A stretch of 64,000 bases of DNA from Leishmania mexicana MHOM/GT/2001/U1103. Taxonomy: Eukaryota > Euglenozoa > Kinetoplastea > Trypanosomatida > Trypanosomatidae. The DNA is taken from contig NC_018334.1 in the NCBI RefSeq assembly GCF_000234665.1, positions 558,001 through 622,000 of the forward strand. The letters run 5' to 3'. Each line of letters starts with the position of its first letter. Within the stretch, counting starts at the first letter, position 1. The translations under genes were made by a program, and so were the position numbers. Below are positions 32,740-42,766 of the stretch, in pieces. The notes beneath the pieces were generated by a model. That model ran no database searches. It worked only from the letters and a program-made list of their open reading frames with translations, and was not told the origin of the DNA.

Positions 32740-35700
32740 TCAGCGGCTGCTGGAATCGATTCCGAGGAGTTCTAACGTGCCGCCAGAGGTATTTACCTCG
32801 ACGCACGGGTAAAGGGAGGGCGACAGAGACACCGACGTGAACGCAACACCGCACTCGACGCCGTTCCATGAATAGCTGATCGACCGCTCATCCGTACGGA
32901 GGGTGCAGGCGATTTCGTCACCGGCCCGCGCGACGCACTCGGGCCTCGGCAGCACACGTCTGTGCACGGGTGAGGAAGTCGCACGCGCCCCCGTGAGAGG
33001 CGCCTCGACGCCGTCCGAAAAAGTGACGGAGCCGCCTCGGTCACCCCTTGGCCCCGCCCCGCTGCCACAGCGTCGCCCTGCTGCCTCCGCCGCTGCCGCT
33101 GACCAGCCCTCATACGTCGCATCACAAATATCCTGAGCAGGACAGAAGAGGCCACCGTCACGCAGGCTGAGGTAGTAGCAGCCCCTGTAGCGCAGTGCGT
33201 TTCGCTTAGCGCCGAAGCTCTCCATCGGAATATAGCGGTCCGCAAACCCGATGAGGATGTCGCCGCCGCTCTTGAAATCGCTAAGAACGCGAACGATAAA
33301 GCGGAAGATGTGCTTGAGGTGGTAGTGCCCCTTCGCCAACATGTGGGAGGCGTAAATTGTGTGGCTCATCGAGCCGATGGCGGCGCAGCACACATCCAGA
33401 TCCGCAGCCTCGCTCGCTGCGGCGGGAAACACGGGGCGCTGCACGCGGTGCCCACGTTTGCTCACCAAAAGCCGCCCCGCACTGCTGCTGAACTGCAGCT
33501 CCACCGCAGCACACGGTCCTGCCCCATTGCCACTGCTGCCAGCAACGCGAGTGGAGTAGTACACCGAGGTAGCCGGAAGCTCAGAGAACACTGAGGCGAC
33601 GCTCGCGCTGCTGTCGCTGCAGTAGGGCTGGAGTGCAGAGGTAGACGTCGACAGCACCATAGACCGAGGCGAAAGCCCTCGATACGTCGACTGAGCATCG
33701 CCTCTACTGCGCACGCCCGGTGACAGCTGAAGTACTTGAGAGGGCAGTGATCGGCTTCGCTGCTGCAGCTCTACGTACTGGTGTAAATTCGCCGCGCCAT
33801 GTCCCCTGACCTTGACGGAATCAACTCCAGCGCAGCGAGTCGGGCTCTCCTGGCAGGAGAGTAGGGTGGGGTCAAAGTAGCGACTGTCGAGTGCGTGCGT
33901 GGCCTGGGGCGAGCGAGCGCGACCCGGCGAGCGTGCGCGACCCGGCGCGCCACAGGTGGCGAGACTTGGTTGCAGGGCTACAGGCATCCACGACGATTGC
34001 GGAGGGTCTCTTGGTCGATCATGCGTGCTCCCCAATGGCAGGTTCGTCGGTGATGCACCAGTGACAGAACAAGCTCTCCCTCGCTCCACCGAATGCCAGG
34101 GTCTTTGTTCGAGGTGGTCGATGGCGGATATCTTCGAGTAGAGGGACAGAACGTCCGACTCAAGCTGCTCGCGAGCCTGCCGTTCCTGATCCAGTGCCGC
34201 CATCGCCCACGCAGTGGAAGTCGCCCCTATTACAGGAGCCAGCCTGTTTGCGGAGAGGAGAGCGTCGGAAAGATTTCGGGACACGCTGGCAGTGGGCTTC
34301 CCTTTCAAGGGAGACACCGCTCGAATCACCGCTTCCGTCTCTCTCGTCGTGGTGTGCTGCTCTATGTATGTACCCGGCTCTCCACGCATCAACCTGCGTG
34401 TCTCAGCGATCGCGCTCTTCTCAGTGTCGGGCATCGCCGCCGTCTTACGCTCCTCGCAGATGCGCTCGTACTCTTCTCCCAGCACCGCGAGCTCCCGCAG
34501 AGCTTCGTCTAGCTTCCTGGTGAGCTGCTTCATTTTTTTCTTGTAGTGATCAGCCTGCTGCTTCGATGCGTCGACAGCGGCGGCCTTTGCTGCCGCCTCC
34601 TCCTGCGCAGCTCGCTTCTCCTTTTCCAGGTTAGAGCACCGCTGCTGCTCCTCATCAAGTTGACTGCGAAGAGCCTTCGATGCCTCCTGATGCCCCTGCG
34701 CGGAATCTGCGGCGGCGCGCAACTCGGCCTTCACTGAACGCAGCTCTATCCGAGCTTTCTCCAGCGCCCCGGACAGCTCCGTTTTCTGGGCCGCCAGCGC
34801 GGTCGCCGCCTTTGCCTCAGCTTCGGAAACTCGGGACCGCAGCTCTCGAATCTGCCGTACGCGTGCATCTCGGTCGTCTTCCGCTTCTTGGAGTGCGGAC
34901 TGCAGCGTGGTGGCCTCCTCGGTCCGCTCCCGTGCGCGCTGCCGCAGCTCACTACACTCGGCTGCCACACTCGCCAGTTGCTCCTTCATGGAAGCCATCG
35001 TCTCCTTTAAACTGGCAGTGGCCGCGTCCGTAGAGGCAGGAGAGCCTGCCGCCTGAGGCGCGATCCCCTTGGCCGCCTCTTCTGCTGTTTCAGCGCGGCG
35101 CCGGACAGCAGCCAACTCTATCTCGAGTCGCTTGATGCGGCGCTCGGCATGTTCGTGCATGCGCTTGTACTCGCCCACCTGGGTTTGTGCCGCCGTTAGC
35201 TCCTCCCGCAGGTGCGCCATCGCTTTCTTCTCAGGGGTTTCCAGCGTCGCTGCCTGACGAGGCGACCGCACTAAAAACGACTGCTCCTCGCTCACCCCCT
35301 TGCCTGATGCTGCAACCGTTCGCGGAGTGGAAACAGCGGCATCCTTGCGCGCGGGCCTCCGTTCAGCTTTCTCGCGTTCCCTGAGACCTTTGTTCTCTTC
35401 CAGGAGTGCATCCAGCCTTTCTTGCTGAGCACGCACCATCGTGTCCTGCGTAGAAAGTTGCTGCCGAAGATGCAGCACGTCCCTCCGCAGCGTCGCAACC
35501 GTCCCCGCCTCTTTCGTAGCTGCGGCTGCAGAAGAAGCGTCGCGCTGCTCCTCGGCTGTCTTCGCAAGACCAGCAGCAGCAGCAGAAACCTTCTCTTCCA
35601 ACTGCCGAATCGTGTCCTTCATGAGCTTCCTCTCACTCTCTAAGCTCGACACCTTCGCCTGCAGCATGGCATCGAAGGAGGCCGAGGACGGCGCCGCAGA

Positions 35701-37200
35701 CCTTGGAGTCATGACGGGGGTGGTGGTAGTGCTCGCTGCACGCGACGACGCGGTGGCCAGCTTCTCCTTTTGTTTTTCTAGCTCTCGCTGCAACTTATCT
35801 TGTACCTGCTCCGCCAAGCGCAGCGCTGCCTGGGCCTGCCGCAGCTCCTTCTGCAGTTCCTGCCTCTGGGCCAGGGTATCCTTCTTGTGCGCCACAAAAG
35901 CTGACTTCTCGCTCTCCAACTTGCCCTGCAGTTCTTCGGTTTTCTTCTGCGCCTTCGCTGCGGTCTGCGTAGCCTTTTCCACGTCACGTGTGAGCCGAGT
36001 GAGGTCCCGTTCCTTGTCCTTGAGCGCCTGACGGAGCTCCCGCAGCTCCGTCAGGGCAGTGGCCTCCGCCGACTTGGCATCAGCCGTGCTACCAGCAGAA
36101 GCGCCAGCATTCAAGCTGCCTGTAGAGGTGCGTGTCGTAGACAGACTGGAGGCCGCTGCAAGACGACCTCTAAGAGCTGCCACTGTGGCAGAAGCGCTAC
36201 CGGAGTCGGTGCGGCGTGGCGCAGTCGATGCTCTCTGGGTGCCATACGTCCCTCTCTCGTTGCTGCCTGCTGTTGCTGCCGTGTGGGCGATGTCCACCCT
36301 CCTCTTGGGAACGGCTGGGCTGCCCTCCTCCTTTTCATCGTTGCTGCTTAGGGTACGAGTCGATGCGGTGGTGAGCGGCGACACAGACATTGTAGGCCGA
36401 AGAACACTGTAGCGCTTCCGAGGGGTAACGAGAGCACCGCCCCCGTCGCACGGCTTGCTGCTGGACCGCATTTCTGGCGTCGTGGTGACAGTCTCCTCGG
36501 CCGAAGCAGCCTTCCCACTATTTGTGGGAAGAAACGCTGCCCCTGCACTTGGCTTCGCTGCTGCAGGCTTCGCGGTCTCTCCGGTCACCGCGCCGACAGA
36601 TGTGGCGGGTGTGCTGCTGTCGCTCTCACCGCCACCCTTGACCTCAGGGGACGCAGCCGCAGCGGCAGTTCCATTGACGGCTCTGCGAGGTGACACCACT
36701 GGCCTCCTCGGCGCGTGCATCTGATTAGGGCTTTCCTGCAGTTTTGCGGGAGAAGAAGTACACTTGGCGCGTGTGCACGCCTTCTCTGTATTGGGCAAGG
36801 CGGAGGGCTCGTCGGAGACGATGCGCAGACGTGTTCCGGCCGCCGCATCCTTCTCCTGCCGTCGCTGCAGCAAAGATGCCCTCCCGGATGGACTCAGCGT
36901 AGATGTTAGGTCGAGAGAATCAACAGTTTTTGAGGCGGCACTGCTGGCGGCGACAGGAGCGTCGCCTGAAGAGGCTGGTACTTCACAGAGTGGGCCTGAT
37001 GCCGGCGTTTTCGTCGATGCCAAGGCGGTGTTCACGTCTGATGGAGACAGAGGGCTCATAGTACCCACTGCCGTGGCGGGGGGAGTGTCGATCGCTTTCC
37101 TTAGTGAGCGTGATGCCGCTTGAGAGGAGGAAGTGGGCGCTGGTGGCAGGGTGGGCGGCGCCACGGCGTCTTCTAAATGACGTACACTGGACGACGACAT
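32740..37200 (-). CDS. Large coiled-coil protein with C-terminal SPRY-like domain, 1486 aa
   Basis: The start is the ATG at 37200-37198; the open frame extends to 37341 but begins there with TTG. Residues 1-375 are low-complexity and disordered (Ser, Thr, Ala, Pro). Residues 378 to about 925 form a long coiled coil rich in Glu, Lys, Gln, Ala and Leu, interrupted by Ser/Thr linkers. Another Ser/Pro-rich segment includes a direct repeat GRARSPGRARSP near 1087. From about 1233 to the end the sequence becomes globular. It ends with GDEIACTLRTDERSISYSWN, GVAF and LYPCVEV (about 1427-1480), which fits the last strands of a SPRY/B30.2 domain. SPRY domains bind protein partners, and coiled coils suggest a structural or adaptor role. 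Location is unknown. Confidence 0.88.
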   Translation of the reverse strand: MSSSSVRHLEDAVAPPTLPPAPTSSSQAASRSLRKAIDTPPATAVGTMSPLSPSDVNTALASTKTPASGPLCEVPASSGDAPVAASSAASKTVDSLDLTSTLSPSGRASLLQRRQEKDAAAGTRLRIVSDEPSALPNTEKACTRAKCTSSPAKLQESPNQMHAPRRPVVSPRRAVNGTAAAAASPEVKGGGESDSSTPATSVGAVTGETAKPAAAKPSAGAAFLPTNSGKAASAEETVTTTPEMRSSSKPCDGGGALVTPRKRYSVLRPTMSVSPLTTASTRTLSSNDEKEEGSPAVPKRRVDIAHTAATAGSNERGTYGTQRASTAPRRTDSGSASATVAALRGRLAAASSLSTTRTSTGSLNAGASAGSTADAKSAEATALTELRELRQALKDKERDLTRLTRDVEKATQTAAKAQKKTEELQGKLESEKSAFVAHKKDTLAQRQELQKELRQAQAALRLAEQVQDKLQRELEKQKEKLATASSRAASTTTTPVMTPRSAAPSSASFDAMLQAKVSSLESERKLMKDTIRQLEEKVSAAAAGLAKTAEEQRDASSAAAATKEAGTVATLRRDVLHLRQQLSTQDTMVRAQQERLDALLEENKGLREREKAERRPARKDAAVSTPRTVAASGKGVSEEQSFLVRSPRQAATLETPEKKAMAHLREELTAAQTQVGEYKRMHEHAERRIKRLEIELAAVRRRAETAEEAAKGIAPQAAGSPASTDAATASLKETMASMKEQLASVAAECSELRQRARERTEEATTLQSALQEAEDDRDARVRQIRELRSRVSEAEAKAATALAAQKTELSGALEKARIELRSVKAELRAAADSAQGHQEASKALRSQLDEEQQRCSNLEKEKRAAQEEAAAKAAAVDASKQQADHYKKKMKQLTRKLDEALRELAVLGEEYERICEERKTAAMPDTEKSAIAETRRLMRGEPGTYIEQHTTTRETEAVIRAVSPLKGKPTASVSRNLSDALLSANRLAPVIGATSTAWAMAALDQERQAREQLESDVLSLYSKISAIDHLEQRPWHSVERGRACSVTGASPTNLPLGSTHDRPRDPPQSSWMPVALQPSLATCGAPGRARSPGRARSPQATHALDSRYFDPTLLSCQESPTRCAGVDSVKVRGHGAANLHQYVELQQRSRSLPSQVLQLSPGVRSRGDAQSTYRGLSPRSMVLSTSTSALQPYCSDSSASVASVFSELPATSVYYSTRVAGSSGNGAGPCAAVELQFSSSAGRLLVSKRGHRVQRPVFPAAASEAADLDVCCAAIGSMSHTIYASHMLAKGHYHLKHIFRFIVRVLSDFKSGGDILIGFADRYIPMESFGAKRNALRYRGCYYLSLRDGGLFCPAQDICDATYEGWSAAAAEAAGRRCGSGAGPRGDRGGSVTFSDGVEAPLTGARATSSPVHRRVLPRPECVARAGDEIACTLRTDERSISYSWNGVECGVAFTSVSLSPSLYPCVEVNTSGGTLELLGIDSSSR

Positions 37201-37330
37201 TCGTGGCGTAAGCGTCAGCGAAACCGTACGAGACAGTGCAACGAGGAAAAAAAACGTCGACACGCACTCGGCTGTCCGCTCCAGCGGTATAAACGTGCAG
37301 TGTGCCTCAGTGGCTCTTGCACTAGGGGAG

Positions 37331-37371
37331 CTGTGCACCAAGACAAAGCAAGGGAGGGAGAGAGAGAGAGG
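37331..37371 (-). promoter_or_regulatory. Predicted trans-splice acceptor for the 1486-aa gene
   Basis: Minus strand: ACCTCTCTCTCTCTCCCTCC, then CTTGCTTTGTCTTGGTGCACAG. The AG is at 37332-37331, leaving about 130 nt of 5' UTR. No AG occurs between the nearer T8 tract (about 37246) and the ATG. The site also excludes the TTG-initiated longer frame from the mature mRNA. Confidence 0.55.
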
Positions 37372-38440
37372 TGTCCCGCCACACGTGCGCAGGAGAAGTG
37401 GTATGGTGCTCTACTGATATCTGTGTATGCCTGTGTGTCGATTCACCAGCACCAGGAAGATGTCGTGGCGGCAGGAGAGCCGGAATATATATATATAAAA
37501 AAGACGAAAACGAGAAAAAAGAAAAGAGAGCGCATGAGCGAAGGCATCAGGAAGGCAAGGCGGTAGACACAATGGCAGATCGAGGCGAACACGCGGGACG
37601 CTGAGCAGTAGACCACCGCACACGTATATCAGCCGTGCGCGTTGGGCAACCCAAACGGCGTTGGCCGTACGACCACTACCGACTCGTACCATGGATGCGG
37701 CGCTTGTAAGTCGCGGTAAAACGCGGCGACGGTCCTCCATCCGCTGGACTCGGTTGCTTTGTTTTTTTCTTGCGCGGTGTGTCGGTGGAAGCAACGCCCA
37801 CGCCTGGTTAGCATTCGAACGACTGAGGGGGTGTGCAGGAATATAGAAACAAAAAAGAAAGAAAGGTGGCGAGAAGCGCAAAAGCAAACACCGACTCGAT
37901 GAAGCACGATGAATGGGCCACCGCGATCAGCAGCACAGGAGTACAGTGCGAAATGCAGATGCGCCATCACTATCGCGTTGAGCACGTACCTCTGCGTCAT
38001 ACCCCCTCCCCAATTTCCATCCGTAAGCGCCGCAGAGGCAGTCAGCGTGGGTTGGACGCTTAGCCGAATTTCGAACGCCTCTGTCTTCAGCAACGCTCAA
38101 GCGGCACACCTCCGGCGGTGGTGAGCCCTCGTGAACCTCCATCTCCGACCCGTCCTACGGCAGCGCAGATGGCACGTTGTCAACGCTGCAGAATAGGTGA
38201 CAGGCCAGATCGGTCGCCGGATTGAGGAGGGGAGGAGAAGAACGCGGCACCCGTGGCGATGTGGACGCCAAGGCGGACACCGTACGCGGCGCATTCAGAA
38301 CAGCACTGAACGGCGTGCCTGTAGGAGGGGGCGGGCAGCGCAGAGCGCCATCGTCATCCTATCCTGGCCTCGCTCTGTTGAGTGTGTGCGTAGGCCTCAA
38401 ACTTTATAAAGTCGCTAAGGGATGTGTCAAATCACGCCAC
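37372..38440. other. Intergenic/3' UTR of the 1169-aa gene
   Basis: About 1.1 kb without a supported gene. It holds a short (TA)n run near 37485-37497, and mixed GC-rich sequence at 37600-38400 with only short, frame-shifting open frames. Confidence 0.5.
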
Positions 38441-41400
38441 TTACTTTGTGCTCGAGTCACGTTTCGTGTGTGATGCGGCTGCTGTACCGCCAGAGGACCC
38501 GCGCCTTCCTGGGACAGCCCCAGTGCGATGTGGACGAGCAGGATGTGACTCAGTGGTGCACGTATATCTAGCTGAAAGGTGCACCAGAACGGAAGGAGCA
38601 ACACGTTCGCCTTGCACAGTCGCCTCCGTATCCTCATCGCCATCCCAGCACGGCTCGGATAGAAGAACCTCTCGGTCGCCATCGCTCACAGATGCTAGGG
38701 TGCGTGGCTGCATGCGCTGGACAGCATCCGAGTCGTCGAAGACACGCTTTTCAGCTGACATGCACTCTTGCCTCGAACGCTGCAACACACACGCTGCGGC
38801 GCCCCCGAGCGCTGTTCTTTCGGTCGGTAGATGCGGAGCGGCCGCAGAGGTGTGATCAAAGCACGATAAGAACTCGTCGTTGCCGCCGAAGGAGGACCGG
38901 GAGCGCTGGGAGCTCCGCCTCGGCCTCTCCAGTGGTATCTGGGGGCAGTGGTCTCGAGGCAGCGCGGCCGATGTGGCATGCTGAGCCACATCACGGTGGC
39001 CTTGCACGTACTGCAGCCACCGCTCTGCCACGGAAGAGGACCGTGAGTGGACACCGCCTGCATGGTCACTGTCAACGAGAGAAGCCCCTACAGATGGCGA
39101 CGGTGCCTCGCGCCCAGCGGCCTTCCCCTCTCCCCGGAGGGCAGCCCCATTCGACTCCTTCCCTGTTGTGCTGTCGCGGAAAGAGGAGTAGAAGGGTGAG
39201 GAGGTGCGCCGAGGGTGGCAGCACTCCAGCGCCTCCATGCAACTTACCAACACACGATCGAGCGCCTCGAGCTCTTCTGTCTGCTTGAATTGCTGCACCA
39301 GGTGCTCCTGCGGGCCCAGTGAAGCTGGGGGTGAGTTGCGCTGGGCCGAGGACTCCGCATGCAGCTTGGCGCAGCGAATCACGGACTCCAGCTGCCGCAC
39401 AATCGACTCCAAGAGATCCAGCAGAGATGTTGTGGGCTCCCTATGTTCAGTGAAAGCCGGCATAAGTGAGCCACCCATGAAACTGAGCGGCGCACTCGCC
39501 ACATCGTGACCGCCCGCCCGCTGCTTCTCTCGCTCATTATCCGCTATTTGCAGGAAGGAGTCGGTCGGCGGAACGGGAACGTAGGACTTCGATCGGCGGC
39601 GGCGATGATGGCCGGCCAGAGCACGTCTGCTCTTCGGTTGATCGGCGGTGGCCTGCTGCATCGACTGCAGCTGCTCTACAGTGGAGTTGGCAATGTGCAG
39701 CCTCTCCGTCAAGTCCTTCTGCACACTCTCAAGCTCTGCGATGCGGCGCAGCAGAGCGTCGTAGCTGCCCACGGCGCTGCTCGACTGGCTGCCTTCGCGG
39801 TGGTCTAAGAAAGGCGCGCTTATCCGACGACGCTCCTCTCGAAGCTGCGACACCTCCTCGCGCGCGCGGCCCAGCAGGCGCGTCGCGTCGGTGCTCTCGC
39901 GCTCTCGAATGTTGATGGCGTGCTCCAGCTGTGTATTCGCCTGTTTCAGTGCGGTGATTTGCTGCGACAGGTCGAGCACCGTAGCCAAGTGCTTCTCATG
40001 TTCGCGGTGAGACTGGGCCTTGAGGCGATCGAGCTCCTCCTGCACAGATCGTGCCTCGGCCGCGTACTGACGGACAAGAGCCGCGTTTTGATGCTGTTCA
40101 ATCTCTTTCGAGGTGGCGCTCTCCAACGAGCGCCGCTGCGCCATCTCTGTGACACGCTCCAGCTGCAGCTGCAGGCTCCTGATCTCCACGTGGCATTCAC
40201 TGAGGGCTTTTTCGTTGCGCGCGCGCAGCTGCGCCACCTCGCTGCTGTCGCACTCTAGCCGAGTCTTCAACTCCGCCAACTCTTCTCCCATTGTCGCGCA
40301 ACGCTGCTTGAGCTCCTCGTTGCGCCCTCGCAGAAGCTGCGCCTCGTCCTCGGCACGTTGCCGCCTCTGCTCCAAGAGCGCCGTCGACTCTTGCACCGCT
40401 GCCGCGAACTCTTCCTCCAGCTGCCGGCAGCGCGCCCGCAGCTCATGCACGGTGCGCAGTACGCCTTCCTGACCGTTCTCACGGTCAAACAGGTTGAGGG
40501 TAGTAAGCCCAATTTTCTCCTGTAGCTGGTGGACAAACTGCCGCTGCGCCTCCAACTCTGCCTGCCGCTGATCTGCCACGGCCTTCATCTCTTCGAGGTT
40601 CTTTGAAGCAAGCTCGGAGGACAGCCGCTCCGCGTCCTGGGCAGCCGCAAGCTGACGCTCGAGGAGATGAACGTGCGCTTCCAGTTCCTGAATATGGATG
40701 GCGCGCTCGTGCAGCTGCACATCCTTCGCCTCCAGGACATTCGTCGCCCCCTGCAGCGCCTCTTGCGCCTTGGTGATATCCTCCTCCGCCTTTTCAAGCC
40801 GTTTCAGCGTCATCTCCGTCGCTTCCTCGGCCTCGGCACGCTTGCGTTGCTCCGCGTAGAGGTTCTCCTGTGCCTGGCGCACAAACTCCTTGCGCACCCG
40901 CGCGCGTGCCCGCTCCTCCCTTTCCTTCAGCTTGTCATAGAAGACGTCGCTGATGTACGCGTTGCTGGGCGAGATGCCGAGACTTTGGCGCCCCTTCGTG
41001 TCGCCACTCTGCTCTGTGCTCGGTGACCCACCACCCGTGCGTGGAGTGTGGAAGGGGCTCATAGCGGCCTGCGCCAGGAGGTCCTCGCGGTCCTGCTCCG
41101 CCTTCAATCGTCCGGCTCTCTCCTCCTCGAGCTGCCGCTTCAGCAACTCCAGCTCGCGCTTGTGCCTCTCCTCTGCGGTGTTTGCAGCACGTCGCATCCC
41201 TATCAGCTCCTTTTCAAGCTGTTGGTAGAGTTGACGCAGCTCTTCCTCCGCTGCGGTGCTCTGCTGCAGCTCGTGCGACCAGCGATCCGCGTATGCCTCG
41301 GTGGCGGACGCCTGCTCCTGGGCTATTCGCGGCACTGCCTCGGCGATGGCCACCGTCAGCTCGCTGGCTTCTGAGGAAACAGTGATCGCAGTAGCATCAC

Positions 41401-41950
41401 TCGCGTCACGCGGTTTACCGCCCCTGCGCCCCTCGCCTCGTTTACGGCCCACGACAACTAACGAAGTCTGAGAACACCGCACAGAGTCCTCGCCGTCTTT
41501 CAGCTTAATGGGATTCCAAACCCGCTCCTCGAGGTCGCTGCGAGCTGGCACGGACAGCTCGCCATGCGAGGCAGCCGCACTCCCGGGCAGACCAGAGCGG
41601 AAAGACCGCTCTTCGACCGAGGTCAATGGTCGCGCCTCGGACGTCGTTGAGGTGTTTTGCTCCGATGAGCTCCGCCTACCTTCCCGTTTGCGGTCGCGTG
41701 AGAGCTGAATGACGACCGGGAGACTACTCGCTGACGCCTCCGCGTCAGTTGTGGACGCCCCGTCGGCGGCCGGCGAATGGCTTTGGAGGCTGCGGTCGGA
41801 GGCGTCTGCCCTCCGTGACTGCCGCCACCGAGTATAGGAAGTGGAAGCGCTAGCTGCCGACGTGGAGCGCCAATTTTTCGGTGCTCCGCTGCCGCCAGAT
41901 GTGTTGTCGGCGGCGTTGGGCGGCGTCACCAAATCCGCAGGATGCGACAT
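38441..41950 (-). CDS. Coiled-coil protein, 1169 aa
   Basis: ATG at 41950-41948. Residues 1-200 are basic and Ser/Ala-rich, without a signal peptide. Coiled-coil segments occupy about 228-297 and 340-720, with a shorter one to about 767. They are rich in Glu, Gln, Arg, Ala and Leu, for example EERHKRELELLKRQLEEERA. A basic patch (HHRRRRSKS) lies near 780-790. The remaining 380 residues are mostly Ser-rich with one short helical, Cys-containing segment (LVSCMEALECCH). No catalytic motif is visible. Length and architecture resemble cytoskeleton- or basal-body-associated trypanosomatid proteins, but that is inference. It lies directly upstream of the coiled-coil/SPRY gene in the same transcription unit. 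Confidence 0.87.
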   Translation of the reverse strand: MSHPADLVTPPNAADNTSGGSGAPKNWRSTSAASASTSYTRWRQSRRADASDRSLQSHSPAADGASTTDAEASASSLPVVIQLSRDRKREGRRSSSEQNTSTTSEARPLTSVEERSFRSGLPGSAAASHGELSVPARSDLEERVWNPIKLKDGEDSVRCSQTSLVVVGRKRGEGRRGGKPRDASDATAITVSSEASELTVAIAEAVPRIAQEQASATEAYADRWSHELQQSTAAEEELRQLYQQLEKELIGMRRAANTAEERHKRELELLKRQLEEERAGRLKAEQDREDLLAQAAMSPFHTPRTGGGSPSTEQSGDTKGRQSLGISPSNAYISDVFYDKLKEREERARARVRKEFVRQAQENLYAEQRKRAEAEEATEMTLKRLEKAEEDITKAQEALQGATNVLEAKDVQLHERAIHIQELEAHVHLLERQLAAAQDAERLSSELASKNLEEMKAVADQRQAELEAQRQFVHQLQEKIGLTTLNLFDRENGQEGVLRTVHELRARCRQLEEEFAAAVQESTALLEQRRQRAEDEAQLLRGRNEELKQRCATMGEELAELKTRLECDSSEVAQLRARNEKALSECHVEIRSLQLQLERVTEMAQRRSLESATSKEIEQHQNAALVRQYAAEARSVQEELDRLKAQSHREHEKHLATVLDLSQQITALKQANTQLEHAINIRERESTDATRLLGRAREEVSQLREERRRISAPFLDHREGSQSSSAVGSYDALLRRIAELESVQKDLTERLHIANSTVEQLQSMQQATADQPKSRRALAGHHRRRRSKSYVPVPPTDSFLQIADNEREKQRAGGHDVASAPLSFMGGSLMPAFTEHREPTTSLLDLLESIVRQLESVIRCAKLHAESSAQRNSPPASLGPQEHLVQQFKQTEELEALDRVLVSCMEALECCHPRRTSSPFYSSFRDSTTGKESNGAALRGEGKAAGREAPSPSVGASLVDSDHAGGVHSRSSSVAERWLQYVQGHRDVAQHATSAALPRDHCPQIPLERPRRSSQRSRSSFGGNDEFLSCFDHTSAAAPHLPTERTALGGAAACVLQRSRQECMSAEKRVFDDSDAVQRMQPRTLASVSDGDREVLLSEPCWDGDEDTEATVQGERVAPSVLVHLSARYTCTTESHPARPHRTGAVPGRRGSSGGTAAASHTKRDSSTK

Positions 41951-42198
41951 GGCGGCAGCTCAATCCTCCCTTGGATGTATATGCCGTCGACCACTATTGT
42001 TGGTAGCGATGGTGGCAGCAGAGAAGCGCTGGCGAGGCAAGCGACAGCACACCAGCACGCACGAGCACTTTACGCGAGGGAGCCCCCTAAGGCCTGGCCG
42101 GTCCCTGCAGCAAAGCAGCACAACGGGGAGAGCGCGGAAACTCGTGAGTAGCGCAACTCCTGAAGGCTGCGGAGGACCTTCAATGCGTGAGCTTAATC

Positions 42199-42228
42199 TA
42201 GAAAGCGAGAAAGACGAAAGAAAAGTTT
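42199..42228 (-). promoter_or_regulatory. Predicted trans-splice acceptor for the 1169-aa gene
   Basis: Minus strand: ACTTTTCTTTCGTCTTTCTC, then GCTTTCTAG. The AG is at 42200-42199, giving a 5' UTR of about 248 nt. This is a textbook pyrimidine tract. Confidence 0.55.
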
Positions 42229-42766
42229 TCGATAACAACTCTGTGTTGTTGCCGGGCCCACTTCCGGTAATCGACACTTCACGAAGACTGCGCACTAGAA
42301 TACGTCAATCACGCGACATCGGAAGAGGAAGGGGCGAGGAGACGCAGTGCAAGAGTGAGAGCGGCGCCGGTAGGCGAGGGCCCATGCAAGGAGCGCGCAC
42401 ACATAAAGATGCAACACCTCCGTCTCGTGCTACCGCTCGACTCCTCGCTATGGAGTCCGTGCAAGCCGAGCAGCAGAGAGGACTAGAAGGAGGCGAGGGA
42501 CAGCGGTGCTTATTTCCTGGAGTGGTGACGATACAGTATTCTCAGGGAAGGCAAGACGGAACAACGGAGGAGGGGCGCGTGCAGGGCTGACATAGACACA
42601 AAAAAAAGGCAGCAAGCAAATCACAACCAACCGAAACGGACAACAAACACAGCCCCCCCCCGTCATCAGACACCTTCTTGTGATACATCGTGCCCTCGGC
42701 TCAGAGCCGCCGCGCTGGCTCCATCGCACCGCAGCCTCGCGGCAGCCGAGCACACCTGCAGATGGC
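42229..42766. other. Intergenic/3' UTR of the 772-aa gene
   Basis: About 0.5 kb, GC-rich and purine-leaning on the plus strand. No gene or repeat of note, apart from an A7 run near 42600 and a C8 run near 42653. Confidence 0.5.

Noticed and set aside
37201..37341. Longer start for the 1486-aa gene
   Set aside because: The first codon is TTG, and the best trans-splice AG (37332-37331) falls inside this extension.
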